Origin: Clostridium_I sp047718555
GTDB taxonomy: Bacteria > Bacillota > Clostridia > Clostridiales > Clostridiaceae
DNA: 64,000 nucleotides
Reading direction: 5' to 3'
Assembly (NCBI RefSeq): GCF_047718555.1
Contig: NZ_JBDNRK010000016.1
Location: 15,254-79,253, forward strand
Under the pieces are notes generated by a model. It worked only from the letters and a program-made list of their open reading frames with translations. It did not search any database and was not told the origin of the DNA. The translations under genes were made by a program, and so were the position numbers. This document shows, piece after piece, positions 53,412 through 61,994 of this stretch; the stretch's first letter is position 1; each line of letters opens with the position of its first letter.

Positions 53412-54053
53412 CTAGTAGGCTGTTTTTAATTGTTGTCTGTGTGCTATAAAGGATAATATATAATTTATTACGAAATATATCAATGCTAACATTCCAAATA
53501 TACCAAATACTTGAGCTGTGCTGGTATATTGTCCCATTATTATCATTCCCTTACCTGTTAACTCTTCAATTCCTACTACCCATACAAAGGATGTATCCTT
53601 AATTACAGTAACAAAGGTAGAAACTAAAGGTGGAACCATATTTCGTAAGGCCTGTGGTAAAATAATATAAATTAATATTTTAACATATCCGAAACCTTGA
53701 GCCTGTGCCGCTTCCCATTGTCCTTTATTAATGGAATTCAATCCAGCACGAATAATTTCTGCAATAATAGCACTGGTGAATATAGTCATGGCCAAAATGC
53801 CTGAATTTATTGGCTTTAATTTTGTCATAAAACGTATAGAAAGTATAAATAGTAGTAAAGGAGTATTACGAACGAATTCAATATATATTGTTGCTAAAGA
53901 ACTTATAATTTTATGATTTATAAATTTTGCGATTCCCAGAAGCACTCCAATAATCGTACTAAATATAATAGTCATAATTGCTATATATAAAGTAGTACCC
54001 AGTCCCTTAAGCAAAAATGTAAATATTTCTGGCTTAAAAAGTTCTGTTATCAT
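53412..54053 (-). CDS. Amino-acid ABC transporter permease 2
   Basis: 213 residues, polar amino-acid (HisM/GlnP) permease with the EAA-like loop GQWEAAQAQGFGYVKILIYI and ILPQALRNMVPPL. About five helices. Overlaps the preceding permease by four bases (ATGA). Pairs with permease 1 to form the channel of a glutamine/glutamate- or cystine-type importer. Confidence 0.92.
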   Translation of the reverse strand: MITELFKPEIFTFLLKGLGTTLYIAIMTIIFSTIIGVLLGIAKFINHKIISSLATIYIEFVRNTPLLLFILSIRFMTKLKPINSGILAMTIFTSAIIAEIIRAGLNSINKGQWEAAQAQGFGYVKILIYIILPQALRNMVPPLVSTFVTVIKDTSFVWVVGIEELTGKGMIIMGQYTSTAQVFGIFGMLALIYFVINYILSFIAHRQQLKTAY

Positions 54054-54721
54054 ATTGACACCTCCATTTTACGTTCTAGTCTCACTGCAGCTCTAGCTAT
54101 AGGCAAACATAATATTAAGTACAATAATGCTGTTGCTACATAAGCTGGTCCATAATAAAGATTATTACTTGCCCAGGAATCTGCAGTATACATTAGTTCT
54201 CCTCCAGCTACCATAGCCATTACAGATGTATTTTTAATAAGACTTACAACCTGATTTGTCAGTGGTGGAAATATAAGCTTTGTAGCTTGAGGTAAAATTA
54301 TATATCTCATACTTTGAATATAAGTAAATCCTTGTGAAATAGCTGCCTCTGTTTGTCCTTTTGCCACCGCCTGTATACCAGCTCTTACTACCTCCGCTAT
54401 ATAAGCACCATGATATATTCCAATGCCTAAAACTCCTACTACAAAAACTGATAATGTTATACCCAAATGTGGTAACATATTATACAAGAAAAATATCTGG
54501 ATTACCAGTGGAGTATTTTGTATTATGGCAACATAAATTCTATTTATCCTTTTAGGTATTTTATAGTGCAGAGCACCAAAGACTCCAAAAATCACTCCAA
54601 GTATCAACGCTAAAACTAATGCTAATATAGATAACATGATTGTATTTAAAAAACCAAGGCCAAAAACAGACCAATCCTTAAAGAGAGCCTCCCATTTAAA
54701 TGCTGCAAAAGGATTAGACAC
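54050..54721 (-). CDS. Amino-acid ABC transporter permease 1
   Basis: About 223 residues, same family, EAA loop GQTEAAISQGFTYIQSMRYI and ILPQATKLIFPPL. I prefer the GTG at 54721, one base overlapping the upstream TAG stop and 6 bases after GGGGGAT, over the ATG at 54736, which lacks a ribosome site. Operon order: ATPase, binding protein, permease 1, permease 2. Confidence 0.9.
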   Translation of the reverse strand: MSNPFAAFKWEALFKDWSVFGLGFLNTIMLSILALVLALILGVIFGVFGALHYKIPKRINRIYVAIIQNTPLVIQIFFLYNMLPHLGITLSVFVVGVLGIGIYHGAYIAEVVRAGIQAVAKGQTEAAISQGFTYIQSMRYIILPQATKLIFPPLTNQVVSLIKNTSVMAMVAGGELMYTADSWASNNLYYGPAYVATALLYLILCLPIARAAVRLERKMEVSI

Positions 54722-55536
54722 TATTTTATCCCCCATTTCTGGATAAGCTTATCAAGCTCTCCTGATTTTTTCATATCATCTATAGTTTCATTTATAGTTT
54801 TAGCTAGTGCATCATTTCCTTTTTTAGATGCTATACCATACTCCTGTGGAGTAAAACGTTCTTTTAAAATTTCAGTAGAATTATCTAAATATCCATATAG
54901 AATAGATCCATCCACAGAGAAACAATCAACACGCCCAGAATCTAAAGCTGCTTTAATTTCTGGGTAACTGGCAAATTCTAAGAACTTAACCTTACTTCCA
55001 ACTTTTTCAGCTGCATCCTGTATTGCCTGTTTACTTGTAGCACTTTGAGCTACACCTATAGTTTTACCGTTTAAACCTTTTAAATGTTTAATTCCTGAAT
55101 TCTTTTTAACCATTAAACCTACACTATCTGTAAAGTATGGATCAGAGAAGTTGTAACTCTTTTTACGTTCATCAGTTATTGTAAAAGTAGCTGCGATCAT
55201 ATCCACATCTCCGCTATCTAAAAGAGGTCCTCTTGTCTTTGCAGTTACAGCCTCAAACTCAATTTTATTTTCATCGCCTAAAATCTTTTTAGCTACTGCT
55301 TTAGCAAGATCTATTTCAAAGCCATCAATTTTTGAAGTCTTAGGATCTTTGTAACCAAATTTAGGTACATCAACTTTGACTCCAACTTTTAAAGTTCCCC
55401 TATCCTTTATTGCTTTAATATCTGCTGGTGTTCCACTTGAATCTGATTTTTGCGAAGATGCACTAGAACCACATCCAGTTAACGCAATAATTGTTACCAC
55501 TAATAATAAACCTATAATAACTCTTAATTTTTTCAT
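54721..55536 (-). CDS. Amino-acid ABC transporter substrate-binding lipoprotein
   Basis: 271 residues with lipobox LTGC (cysteine at residue 22) and the SBP_bac_3 fold (GTLKVGVKVDVPKFGYKDPK, DGFEIDLAKAVAKKI, DMIAATFTITDERK). The ligand-binding arginine follows AVTAKT and the acidic DGSILYGYL site is present, consistent with glutamine/glutamate/aspartate-type ligands; specificity not certain. A family B repeat is inserted between its gene and the ATPase gene. Confidence 0.92.
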   Translation of the reverse strand: MKKLRVIIGLLLVVTIIALTGCGSSASSQKSDSSGTPADIKAIKDRGTLKVGVKVDVPKFGYKDPKTSKIDGFEIDLAKAVAKKILGDENKIEFEAVTAKTRGPLLDSGDVDMIAATFTITDERKKSYNFSDPYFTDSVGLMVKKNSGIKHLKGLNGKTIGVAQSATSKQAIQDAAEKVGSKVKFLEFASYPEIKAALDSGRVDCFSVDGSILYGYLDNSTEILKERFTPQEYGIASKKGNDALAKTINETIDDMKKSGELDKLIQKWGIK

Positions 55537-55581
55537 ATTTTACCCCTCCAAATTTGTTATTGATATATTTTAACCTGACTA

Positions 55582-55702
55582 ACTTGGCGTAAGCCTCCCA
55601 CTTCTTCAAGTGAGAGTTCAACGCCAAGTAAGCCATGCATTTGCAGTTCTAAAATTCAGATGAGGTAAAAGAATCCCCACCTGAATTAAGAACTTGCTTC
55701 AA
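55582..55702 (+). repeat. Family B palindromic repeat, copy 1, inside the amino-acid transporter operon
   Basis: ACTTGGCGTAAGCCTCCCAC with GTGAGAGTTCAACGCCAAGT forms hairpin 1. The linker CCATGCATTTGCAGTTCTAA and hairpin 2 (TTCAGATGAGG with CCCCACCTGAA) follow, then TTAAGAACTTGCTTCAA. The architecture equals family A with different sequence. The distal copy at 63908 is nearly identical. It fills most of the 162 bases between the ATPase stop and binding-protein start regions and overlaps the last ATPase codons. Confidence 0.8.
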
Positions 55703-56433
55703 TGCATTATACGACTTAAAAATTGTTTAGTTCTATCATGAGTTGGATTAGTAAAGAAATGCTCTGGCTTGCCCTCTTCTAAAATTTGTCCACCATCCAC
55801 AAAAATTACTCTATCTGCAACCTTCCGTGCAAATCCCATTTCATGAGTTACAATTACCATTGTGATACCTTCCTCTGCAAGACCTGCAATAACATCCAGC
55901 ACCTCTTGAATCATTTCTGGATCTAGAGCAGATGTTGGCTCATCAAAAAGTATGGTCTTAGGTTTCATATTCAAAGCCCTAGCAATAGCTACACGCTGCT
56001 GCTGACCCCCTGAAAGCTGAGAAGGATACGAATTTGCTTTGTCTTTTAATCCAACACGTTCTAAATACATCATGCCGGATTCCTCTGCTTCTTTTTTTGA
56101 TACTCCCTTAAGTAATACTGGTGCTAAAGTCAAATTTTGAAGAACTGTTTTATGTGGATACAAATTAAATTGTTGAAAAACCATAGCAACTGACTGCCTT
56201 ATTTTATTAATAGGCGCCTTAGGTTCAGTAATATCTACACCATCTATTATTACTTTACCTTCAGAAGGTTTTTCAAGTAAATTCATACTTCTAATTAATG
56301 TACTCTTTCCAGAACCACTTGGTCCAATTATAACTAACTTTTCACCATTTGAAACTGTTAAATCAATTCCCTTTAGCACATGTGCTTTTCCATATTTCTT
56401 ATGGACTCCCTCTAGTTTAATCAAATTTACCAC
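55699..56433 (-). CDS. glnQ: Amino-acid ABC transporter ATP-binding protein
   Basis: 244 residues, GlnQ/HisP type: Walker A GPSGSGKSTLIRSMN, Q-loop VFQQFNLYPHKTVLQN, signature LSGGQQQRVAIARAL, Walker B ILFDEPTSALDPEMI, H-loop VTHEMGFA. First gene of the importer operon, separated from the rest by a family B repeat, which could lower or process downstream expression. Confidence 0.93.
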   Translation of the reverse strand: MVNLIKLEGVHKKYGKAHVLKGIDLTVSNGEKLVIIGPSGSGKSTLIRSMNLLEKPSEGKVIIDGVDITEPKAPINKIRQSVAMVFQQFNLYPHKTVLQNLTLAPVLLKGVSKKEAEESGMMYLERVGLKDKANSYPSQLSGGQQQRVAIARALNMKPKTILFDEPTSALDPEMIQEVLDVIAGLAEEGITMVIVTHEMGFARKVADRVIFVDGGQILEEGKPEHFFTNPTHDRTKQFLSRIMH

Positions 56434-56750
56434 CTCGTTGTACTATTTATAAATAACAGATATATCTCATTATAAAAAATAAAACTATCACTTTTTCTTA
56501 TTTACATAATAATACTTTACACTTATAACTATAGAAAACTATAAAAAACTACATTTTATTTTTCTAATTTATTAAAAAATATTATACTTTTTTACTAATT
56601 ATTTAATAAATCATATGTAAAGATGAAAATTATAACAATTTTAAAAAGGAATTAAACACTAAAATTTATTTTGCTTTAGTGTTTAATTCCTTTTTATCCA
56701 AATAAGATACAAAATGTTTAATTGTATATTTTATATCAATTTATATATAT
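56434..56750. other. Intergenic region with terminator of the MutS-like gene
   Basis: A 20-plus-bp perfect hairpin at 56643-56696 (AAAAAGGAATTAAACACTAAA / TTTAGTGTTTAATTCCTTTTT) ends the MutS-like gene on the minus strand. The remaining AT-rich DNA is the promoter side of glnQ. Confidence 0.6.
56643..56696 (-). terminator. Intrinsic terminator of the MutS-like gene
   Basis: Perfect long stem with loop ATTTATTTTGC and T-runs at both ends, about 55 bases after the gene's stop. Confidence 0.88.
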
Positions 56751-58499
56751 TTAATTACACCCTGAACTTTCTTCAATACGCCTATTTGTTCTTTCAACAA
56801 TTTCCTCAGGATAATTTAGAAACTTAAGAAGTTTTACTGCATTCCTGGTTCTGCAGACTCCTTCCTTTAATTTATAATCAAAAATCATTCCCTCTTTATC
56901 TATATCCTCTGTAAAATAAAAAAGATTGTATTTATCTTTTAGCATATCAGTAAGCTCTATATCATGGGTAGCTACCACTGCAAGGGAATTGTGTACTTCA
57001 AGATATCTTAATATTTCTATAGATGCATTAATTCTCTCCACTGGATTTGTCCCTCTGAATATCTCGTCAATTATACAGAGAAGTGAATAATCCTCTCCAC
57101 CTTCTTCAATTATCCTAAGTAGAGCTTCTGCTTCTCTAAAATAATAGCTTTTACCACCCATTATATTGTCCTCAGGACTTATAGAAGTCATTATCTTAAA
57201 AAAACTTGCTTTATAATATGAAGCTGTTGTTATATATATGCTTTGTGCCAAAACAGCATTTACACCAATAGTTCTTAAGAAGGTGGACTTTCCTGACATA
57301 TTAGAACCTGTTAAAATTATACCTTTATTCTTTATACTAATGGAATTAGACACAGCTTCATCTATAAGTGGATGGACTAAATCCTTAGCTTCTAAATATC
57401 TATCCTCACCAGTAAACTCTGGATGAAAATAATTCTTTAATCCTTGTCTATAGGCTCCAATAGAAAGCAGTGCATCTATTTCTCCAATAGTAACATATAT
57501 TTTTTTCAAATCCTCTTGATATTTTTTTATAAGATTTATACAGGAAAAAAACTGATTTTCTTCAAATAGTAATACTGCATACAGTATTTCCATAATACCC
57601 GTTTGATCCATACCCTCTATCCTTCCTACACCTATGGATCTTTTAGCTATTAAAAATACTTTTTTACTCAATTCGCCTAACAAGTCTTTATACTCTTTAA
57701 ACTTTTCATTATGAAGCTTTGAAATGTCACTGGCAGTAACTATTATTGCATTTAAATAACCTATACAGGAAACATATGTAGTTATTTTCTTTTTAATACT
57801 ATTATGTAATATATAATTTATAACTAAAGAAATTAAAACGATAAAAAGAGGAATTATATTTCTCATAACCAAAAAAGCTACTAATGATACTACTGGCACT
57901 ACAGCCATTATCATACAAACAGGTTTTAGTCTTGTATCTGCATCTATATCATTCCACAATAAATCCGGTACATCATTTATTTTCTTCTTATTTAACTTTA
58001 ATAAATACATTCCAACTTCTTCTCTAAATTTTTTATCCTCTTGAAACAAATTTATAATTTCATTTCTTTTTTTCAAATCCTCTTCTTTGAATAATGGAGT
58101 CCTGAGAATTTTATATAGAATTTCCTCTCCTGGTGAACTTAAGGTTCTATCCATTTGCTTATAAATTTCATCCATAGTTAGATCTGACCAGGTCTGGTCA
58201 TCTAAATAAAACTCATCCTCTCTCTCTTCGCTCATATAATCAAAAACACTTCGTATATTTTTTAAATTTCTCTTTCTATCTACTTTTTCTCCCCATTCCT
58301 TAATAAAAGTTTGATATAATCCTTCTAATACTAATTTTTTTCTTACATAAAAAGTCATAAAAATTATAAATATTAGTGGTATTAATCCAGCAAGATAAAT
58401 ATAATTTATACGTATTGCTTGATTTATTAATACTGCTGCTATAAAAATAGCTATCAGTATAAGTATGTTTGTCAGAAAATTAGCAAATTGTTCATCCAT
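56751..58499 (-). CDS. Membrane-anchored MutS-family ATPase
   Basis: 582 residues. The C-terminal third is a MutS domain V ATPase: Walker A TGSNMSGKSTFLRTIG, CIIDEIFRGTNPVERI (Walker B and dimer signature) and VVATHDIEL. The middle is the helical clamp/lever. There is no mismatch-recognition domain and no Smr nuclease domain, unlike MutS1 or MutS2. Four hydrophobic segments (two within residues 8-52, two around 195-245) place it in the membrane. Such proteins occur across Firmicutes and Bacteroidetes; their function is not established. Confidence 0.88.
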   Translation of the reverse strand: MDEQFANFLTNILILIAIFIAAVLINQAIRINYIYLAGLIPLIFIIFMTFYVRKKLVLEGLYQTFIKEWGEKVDRKRNLKNIRSVFDYMSEEREDEFYLDDQTWSDLTMDEIYKQMDRTLSSPGEEILYKILRTPLFKEEDLKKRNEIINLFQEDKKFREEVGMYLLKLNKKKINDVPDLLWNDIDADTRLKPVCMIMAVVPVVSLVAFLVMRNIIPLFIVLISLVINYILHNSIKKKITTYVSCIGYLNAIIVTASDISKLHNEKFKEYKDLLGELSKKVFLIAKRSIGVGRIEGMDQTGIMEILYAVLLFEENQFFSCINLIKKYQEDLKKIYVTIGEIDALLSIGAYRQGLKNYFHPEFTGEDRYLEAKDLVHPLIDEAVSNSISIKNKGIILTGSNMSGKSTFLRTIGVNAVLAQSIYITTASYYKASFFKIMTSISPEDNIMGGKSYYFREAEALLRIIEEGGEDYSLLCIIDEIFRGTNPVERINASIEILRYLEVHNSLAVVATHDIELTDMLKDKYNLFYFTEDIDKEGMIFDYKLKEGVCRTRNAVKLLKFLNYPEEIVERTNRRIEESSGCN

Positions 58500-58778
58500 A
58501 CGTATCTCCCTTTCAAATAAATTTTAATATATTATATATAGTTTGCAATTAAAATTGTTCATTTAATGCAGATCTATATCATTATTAATAGTTTACTTTA
58601 TCGTAAATTAAATGTCTATATAACTACATAGCTCTATACAATATGTTGTAATGCATTGGAATTCTATATAGTTTAAAATTGACTATATATTCACCGTATC
58701 CTAAGTAAAGATATTCTATAAATATTAATATTTTTGTGTTTAAATATTACAATATATGTAATATTTAAAATACTATTA
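58500..58778. other. Divergent AT-rich intergenic region
   Basis: Contains the promoter of the MutS-like gene; no gene or repeat seen. The right end merges into the zinc-type promoter. Confidence 0.35.
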
Positions 58779-58842
58779 TTGACTAAAGCTATCAATAAAG
58801 TGTAAAATATATGTAAATGCAATTTACTTGCATTTACATATA
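58779..58842 (+). promoter_or_regulatory. Promoter with overlapping 15-bp-arm palindromic operator, zinc-uptake type
   Basis: TTGACT (58779-58784) and TAAAAT (58803-58808) are 18 bases apart. A perfect inverted repeat, TATATGTAAATGCAA (58808-58822) and TTGCATTTACATATA (58828-58842) around TTTAC, begins at the last base of the -10 and covers the transcription start. A Fur/Zur- or AdcR-type repressor is the natural candidate given the gene behind it. Confidence 0.75.
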
Positions 58843-58858
58843 TAAAGAGGTGATTAAT

Positions 58859-59773
58859 TTGTTAAAAAAAATTGTTTTGTTTATTGGTATATTATCAATG
58901 CTATTAACTCTATCTGCCTGCAAAAGCATTTCTAATAGCAATACTACTGCAAATGACAATGGCAAACTCAATGTAGTTGTTTCCTTTAATGCCATGAGAG
59001 AATTTGTAAGTGCCATAGGAAAAGATAAAGTTAATATAACCACCATGATACCTAATGGAACAGAACCTCATGAATTTGATCCTAAAATAAAAGATTTTGA
59101 AACACTTTCTTCGGCAAAAGTTTTTGTCTATAATGGATTAGGCATGGAAAAGTGGGCAGATAAGGCAGTACAATCAGTAGGCAATAAAGATCTAATAGCA
59201 GTAGATGCCTCTAAAGGAGCAGATGCAATAAAAAATTCTGATCCTAGTTCAGTTAAAGAAAACGGAGAATATGATCCACATCTTTGGCTCAGCTTAAAGG
59301 GAGCTGAATTGGAATCAAATAATATAAAAGATGCTCTGGTAAAAGCAGATCCTAAAAATAAAGATTATTATGAAAAAAATTATACAGACTTTAAAAATGA
59401 ACTGGAGTCTCTATACAATGATTATAAATCAAAATTAGATACCCTGCCAAATAAAAGCTTTGTTGCAGGTCATGCCGCTTTTGCTTACCTTTGCAGAGAT
59501 TTTGATTTAAAACAAAACAGCGTAGAAGATGTATTTGCAGAAGGAGAACCAAGCAGTCAGCAAATGGAAAAGCTTATTAATTACTGTAAAGAAAATAATA
59601 TAAAGACTATCTTCGTGGAAGATATGGTAAGCCCAAAGGTTTCAAATACTTTAGCAAAAGAAGTAGGTGCTAAAGCTGAAAAAATTTATACCGTTGAAGG
59701 TAAAGAAGATAACAAAGATTACATACAAAGTATGAGAGCTAATCTTGATGAAATATATAATAGTTTAAAATAA
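58859..59773 (+). CDS. Zinc/manganese-type ABC substrate-binding lipoprotein
   Basis: 304 residues from a TTG at 58859 (AAAGAGGTG 7 bases upstream; the longer frame reads through the operator and is rejected). Signal peptide with lipobox LSAC. ZnuA/AdcA fold: NGTEPHEFDPK (first His), YDPHLWLSL (second His), AGHAAFAYLCRDF (third His) and the acidic fourth ligand in FVEDMVSPK. The charged loop between is short. No ATPase or permease gene lies beside it, so it must feed a transporter encoded elsewhere. The palindromic operator supports metal-responsive repression. Confidence 0.9.
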   Translation: MLKKIVLFIGILSMLLTLSACKSISNSNTTANDNGKLNVVVSFNAMREFVSAIGKDKVNITTMIPNGTEPHEFDPKIKDFETLSSAKVFVYNGLGMEKWADKAVQSVGNKDLIAVDASKGADAIKNSDPSSVKENGEYDPHLWLSLKGAELESNNIKDALVKADPKNKDYYEKNYTDFKNELESLYNDYKSKLDTLPNKSFVAGHAAFAYLCRDFDLKQNSVEDVFAEGEPSSQQMEKLINYCKENNIKTIFVEDMVSPKVSNTLAKEVGAKAEKIYTVEGKEDNKDYIQSMRANLDEIYNSLK

Positions 59774-59799
59774 TCTTTTATTATATTATTCAATATAAT

Positions 59800-59845
59800 A
59801 AAACATAGCTTATGGCAGATTTTTCTCCTTAAGCTATGTTTTTAT
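59800..59845 (+). terminator. Intrinsic terminator of the zinc-binding protein gene
   Basis: AAACATAGCTTA (59801-59812) and TAAGCTATGTTT (59830-59841) form a 12-bp perfect stem with T-run. Confidence 0.88.
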
Positions 59846-59968
59846 TTATACATTAAAAAATACTAACACATTATAGCTCTCCACTTACTTTTAGGTTTCT
59901 TCACAAATCCTTTCATAAATTCATATATTAAAAATGAATCAATATATTATCGGGAAGGAATAGAAGCT

Positions 59969-60655
59969 ATGTACTATGAACCTGAAAATAATTACTACTT
60001 AACTCCCTATACCCGTCATAGTTCTTGTCATAAAAACAATAAAGGTAAAACTCTAAGGGTAGATGGTAAAGGCGTTATAACAGTGGCTCCAGACACGGCC
60101 AATGTTGTGCTTGGTATTCAAACTGAAAATAGAAATTTGAAGACTGCTCAAAATGATAATGCCATTATTGCTACAAGGGTTATTAATTCTTTAAAAGCTA
60201 TAGGCATTGGTGAAGAAAATATAAATACAGATAGCTATATTATAGAGCCTCAATATGATTTTGTTGATGGCAGACAGATTTTTAGATCTTATAGGGTTAC
60301 AAATAATATAAGGATTACAACAAAGGCTATTAATGAAATCGGTCAGATTGTTGATACTGCCACTGCAAATGGAGCAAATATAGTAAATAATATAAATTTC
60401 TTTTTATCAGATATAACACCTTATTATAGAAAAGCTCTAAATCTTGCAGTAGAAGATGCACTAATAAAAGCTAGAGCCATAAGCAATAGTTTAGGTGTAA
60501 TATTAGATGAAATACCTATAACAGTCATAGAAGGAAGCTATGACTGCACACCCCCTGCTGGAAGGAATACCTTAGCTTTTGCTGCAAGCACACCTATTAT
60601 ACCTGGACAGCTTACTATAAGTGCCACCATAAATGCAACCTTCAATTATGAATAA
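59969..60655 (+). CDS. SIMPL domain-containing protein (DUF541)
   Basis: 228 residues. Residues about 25-225 form the SIMPL domain: LRVDGKGVITVAPDTANVVL, GIGEENINTDSYIIEPQYDF and the repeat-like NNINFFLSDITPYYRKALNL. Known members include periplasmic oxidative-stress proteins (YggE) and an interactor of innate-immune signalling; the clostridial ones are of unknown role. No signal peptide is evident, so it may be cytosolic. GGAAGGAATAG precedes the ATG. A family A repeat follows directly. Confidence 0.85.
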   Translation: MYYEPENNYYLTPYTRHSSCHKNNKGKTLRVDGKGVITVAPDTANVVLGIQTENRNLKTAQNDNAIIATRVINSLKAIGIGEENINTDSYIIEPQYDFVDGRQIFRSYRVTNNIRITTKAINEIGQIVDTATANGANIVNNINFFLSDITPYYRKALNLAVEDALIKARAISNSLGVILDEIPITVIEGSYDCTPPAGRNTLAFAASTPIIPGQLTISATINATFNYE

Positions 60656-60660
60656 TATAA

Positions 60661-60798
60661 TTTATCCGATGACTACCATCCGTAATACTCCCATCTTCCA
60701 TGAAAATTGGAGATAACGGCTGCTACGTCCCTGGATAACGATTTCTAAGTTTCAGCTGGAGAAAAAAACTCCATCTGAAACAAAGAACTCTGTTTATG
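60661..60798 (+). repeat. Family A palindromic repeat, copy 4 (138 bp)
   Basis: Same length as copy 1 and differing from it at only a few positions, mostly in hairpin 1, where pairing is partly lost (CTCCCATCTTCCATGAAAAT, then TGGAG). It begins five bases after the SIMPL stop codon. Confidence 0.85.
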
Positions 60799-60866
60799 TA
60801 AACTAAGTAATAAAATTTCACTCTAGCCCAATAAACTTTATGAATAATACAATTTTTAACTATAAC

Positions 60867-60914
60867 TAAAACCATGCAAAACATAGCTAAAAGCTTTAGT
60901 TTTACATGGTTTTA
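60867..60914 (-). terminator. Intrinsic terminator of the GTPase/ATPase operon
   Basis: AAAACCATG pairs with CATGGTTTT and, inside, AAAAC with GTTTT and TAGCT with AGCTTTA-like arms; T-rich on the minus strand. Confidence 0.7.
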
Positions 60915-60947
60915 AATTATGGAAAAATATTTTAATATATATTTTTG

Positions 60948-61988
60948 TTATTCAATTTTTAAGTATTCTTTTACATTAAAATCAATTTCTTTACCAGTCC
61001 TAAGTAAGTTCCTCAATTCTAATATTTTATAATCAAACTTACTAAGCAGCTCAAGATTGTCTTTTTCAACTGCACTTGTCTTTATTATCTTACTGATACC
61101 TCCATTTTTTATTACAATTCTTTTATTTCCCATTAGCGCTAAAATTGGATCATGGGTGGACATTAAAACTATTTTTTCTCTTTTAACTAATAGTTCCAAA
61201 GCTTTTTTTCTATCTACACCTGCATTTTCAATTTCATCTATAAGTACAATAGGAGATTTGCTAAGTAATGCTGTATCAGCTATCATAAGTGCTCTAGACT
61301 GCCCGCCGCTAAGCTGTGTAACTGGTACCTCTGGGGAAAATTTTTCTCCAGCCAAATCATTGGCACATTTTATTATAGCTTCTACTATTTCTTCCACATT
61401 TTTAACTCTGCGGCTTTCTGCATGCCTTTTAATAAATTCACAAGTAGTTACGTCCATAATAAAATTCATATTTTGAGATAATTGTGCAATAAGCTTATTC
61501 TCTATAGAAAATCTTTTATCTTCTGGTGGTACTTCTCCATTAATAAGTATTTGCCTTTTTGTGGGAGTATCCCCTTGAGCTAAACATTCAATGTCTTCTA
61601 ACAACCTGCTTTTACCAGATCCCGTAGGACCCACTATGGAAATTATCTCTCCCCTCTCTAAGGTTATATTTACATCTTCTTTATCCTTAAACTTATTATA
61701 TCCACCGATTATAGTTACAGAACTTACTCCACTGCTATCCTCTTCAGCATCTTCTTCCATTTTATCCATAAACACAATAAAATTATCCAATATTTGTTCT
61801 CTTGCAATACCAAGATTATCTAAATCTTCATCTGAAAAACTAGCAGCCAGCTCTTTCATTGTCAACTTCTTATCAAACTCTTTTAATCCTATAGAATCAA
61901 AAAAATTTGATGCATAAGGATATTTGTCAATTATATCTTCTATTACTCTAGATAATAACTCATTATTTATAGTCTTTTCCATAAGCAT
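60948..61988 (-). CDS. Stand-alone ABC-type ATPase with ScdA/DUF1858-like N-terminal domain
   Basis: 346 residues. Residues 1-75 (NELLSRVIEDIIDKYPYASN, then LTMKELAASFSDEDL) resemble the small helical domain seen in ScdA_N/DUF1858 proteins. Then a complete ABC ATPase: Walker A GPTGSGKSRLLEDI, signature QLSGGQSRALMIA, Walker B PIVLIDEIENAG, H-loop STHDPILA. No permease is encoded nearby. It is third in a tight operon after a solute-binding-like protein and a GTPase, so a soluble complex rather than a transporter is suggested (inference). Confidence 0.85.
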   Translation of the reverse strand: MLMEKTINNELLSRVIEDIIDKYPYASNFFDSIGLKEFDKKLTMKELAASFSDEDLDNLGIAREQILDNFIVFMDKMEEDAEEDSSGVSSVTIIGGYNKFKDKEDVNITLERGEIISIVGPTGSGKSRLLEDIECLAQGDTPTKRQILINGEVPPEDKRFSIENKLIAQLSQNMNFIMDVTTCEFIKRHAESRRVKNVEEIVEAIIKCANDLAGEKFSPEVPVTQLSGGQSRALMIADTALLSKSPIVLIDEIENAGVDRKKALELLVKREKIVLMSTHDPILALMGNKRIVIKNGGISKIIKTSAVEKDNLELLSKFDYKILELRNLLRTGKEIDFNVKEYLKIE

Positions 61989-61994
61989 CCCACC

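Noticed and set aside
58817..58858. ATG start giving a longer zinc-binding lipoprotein
   Set aside because: That ATG is inside the operator palindrome and would spoil the signal peptide; the TTG at 58859 has a good ribosome site.
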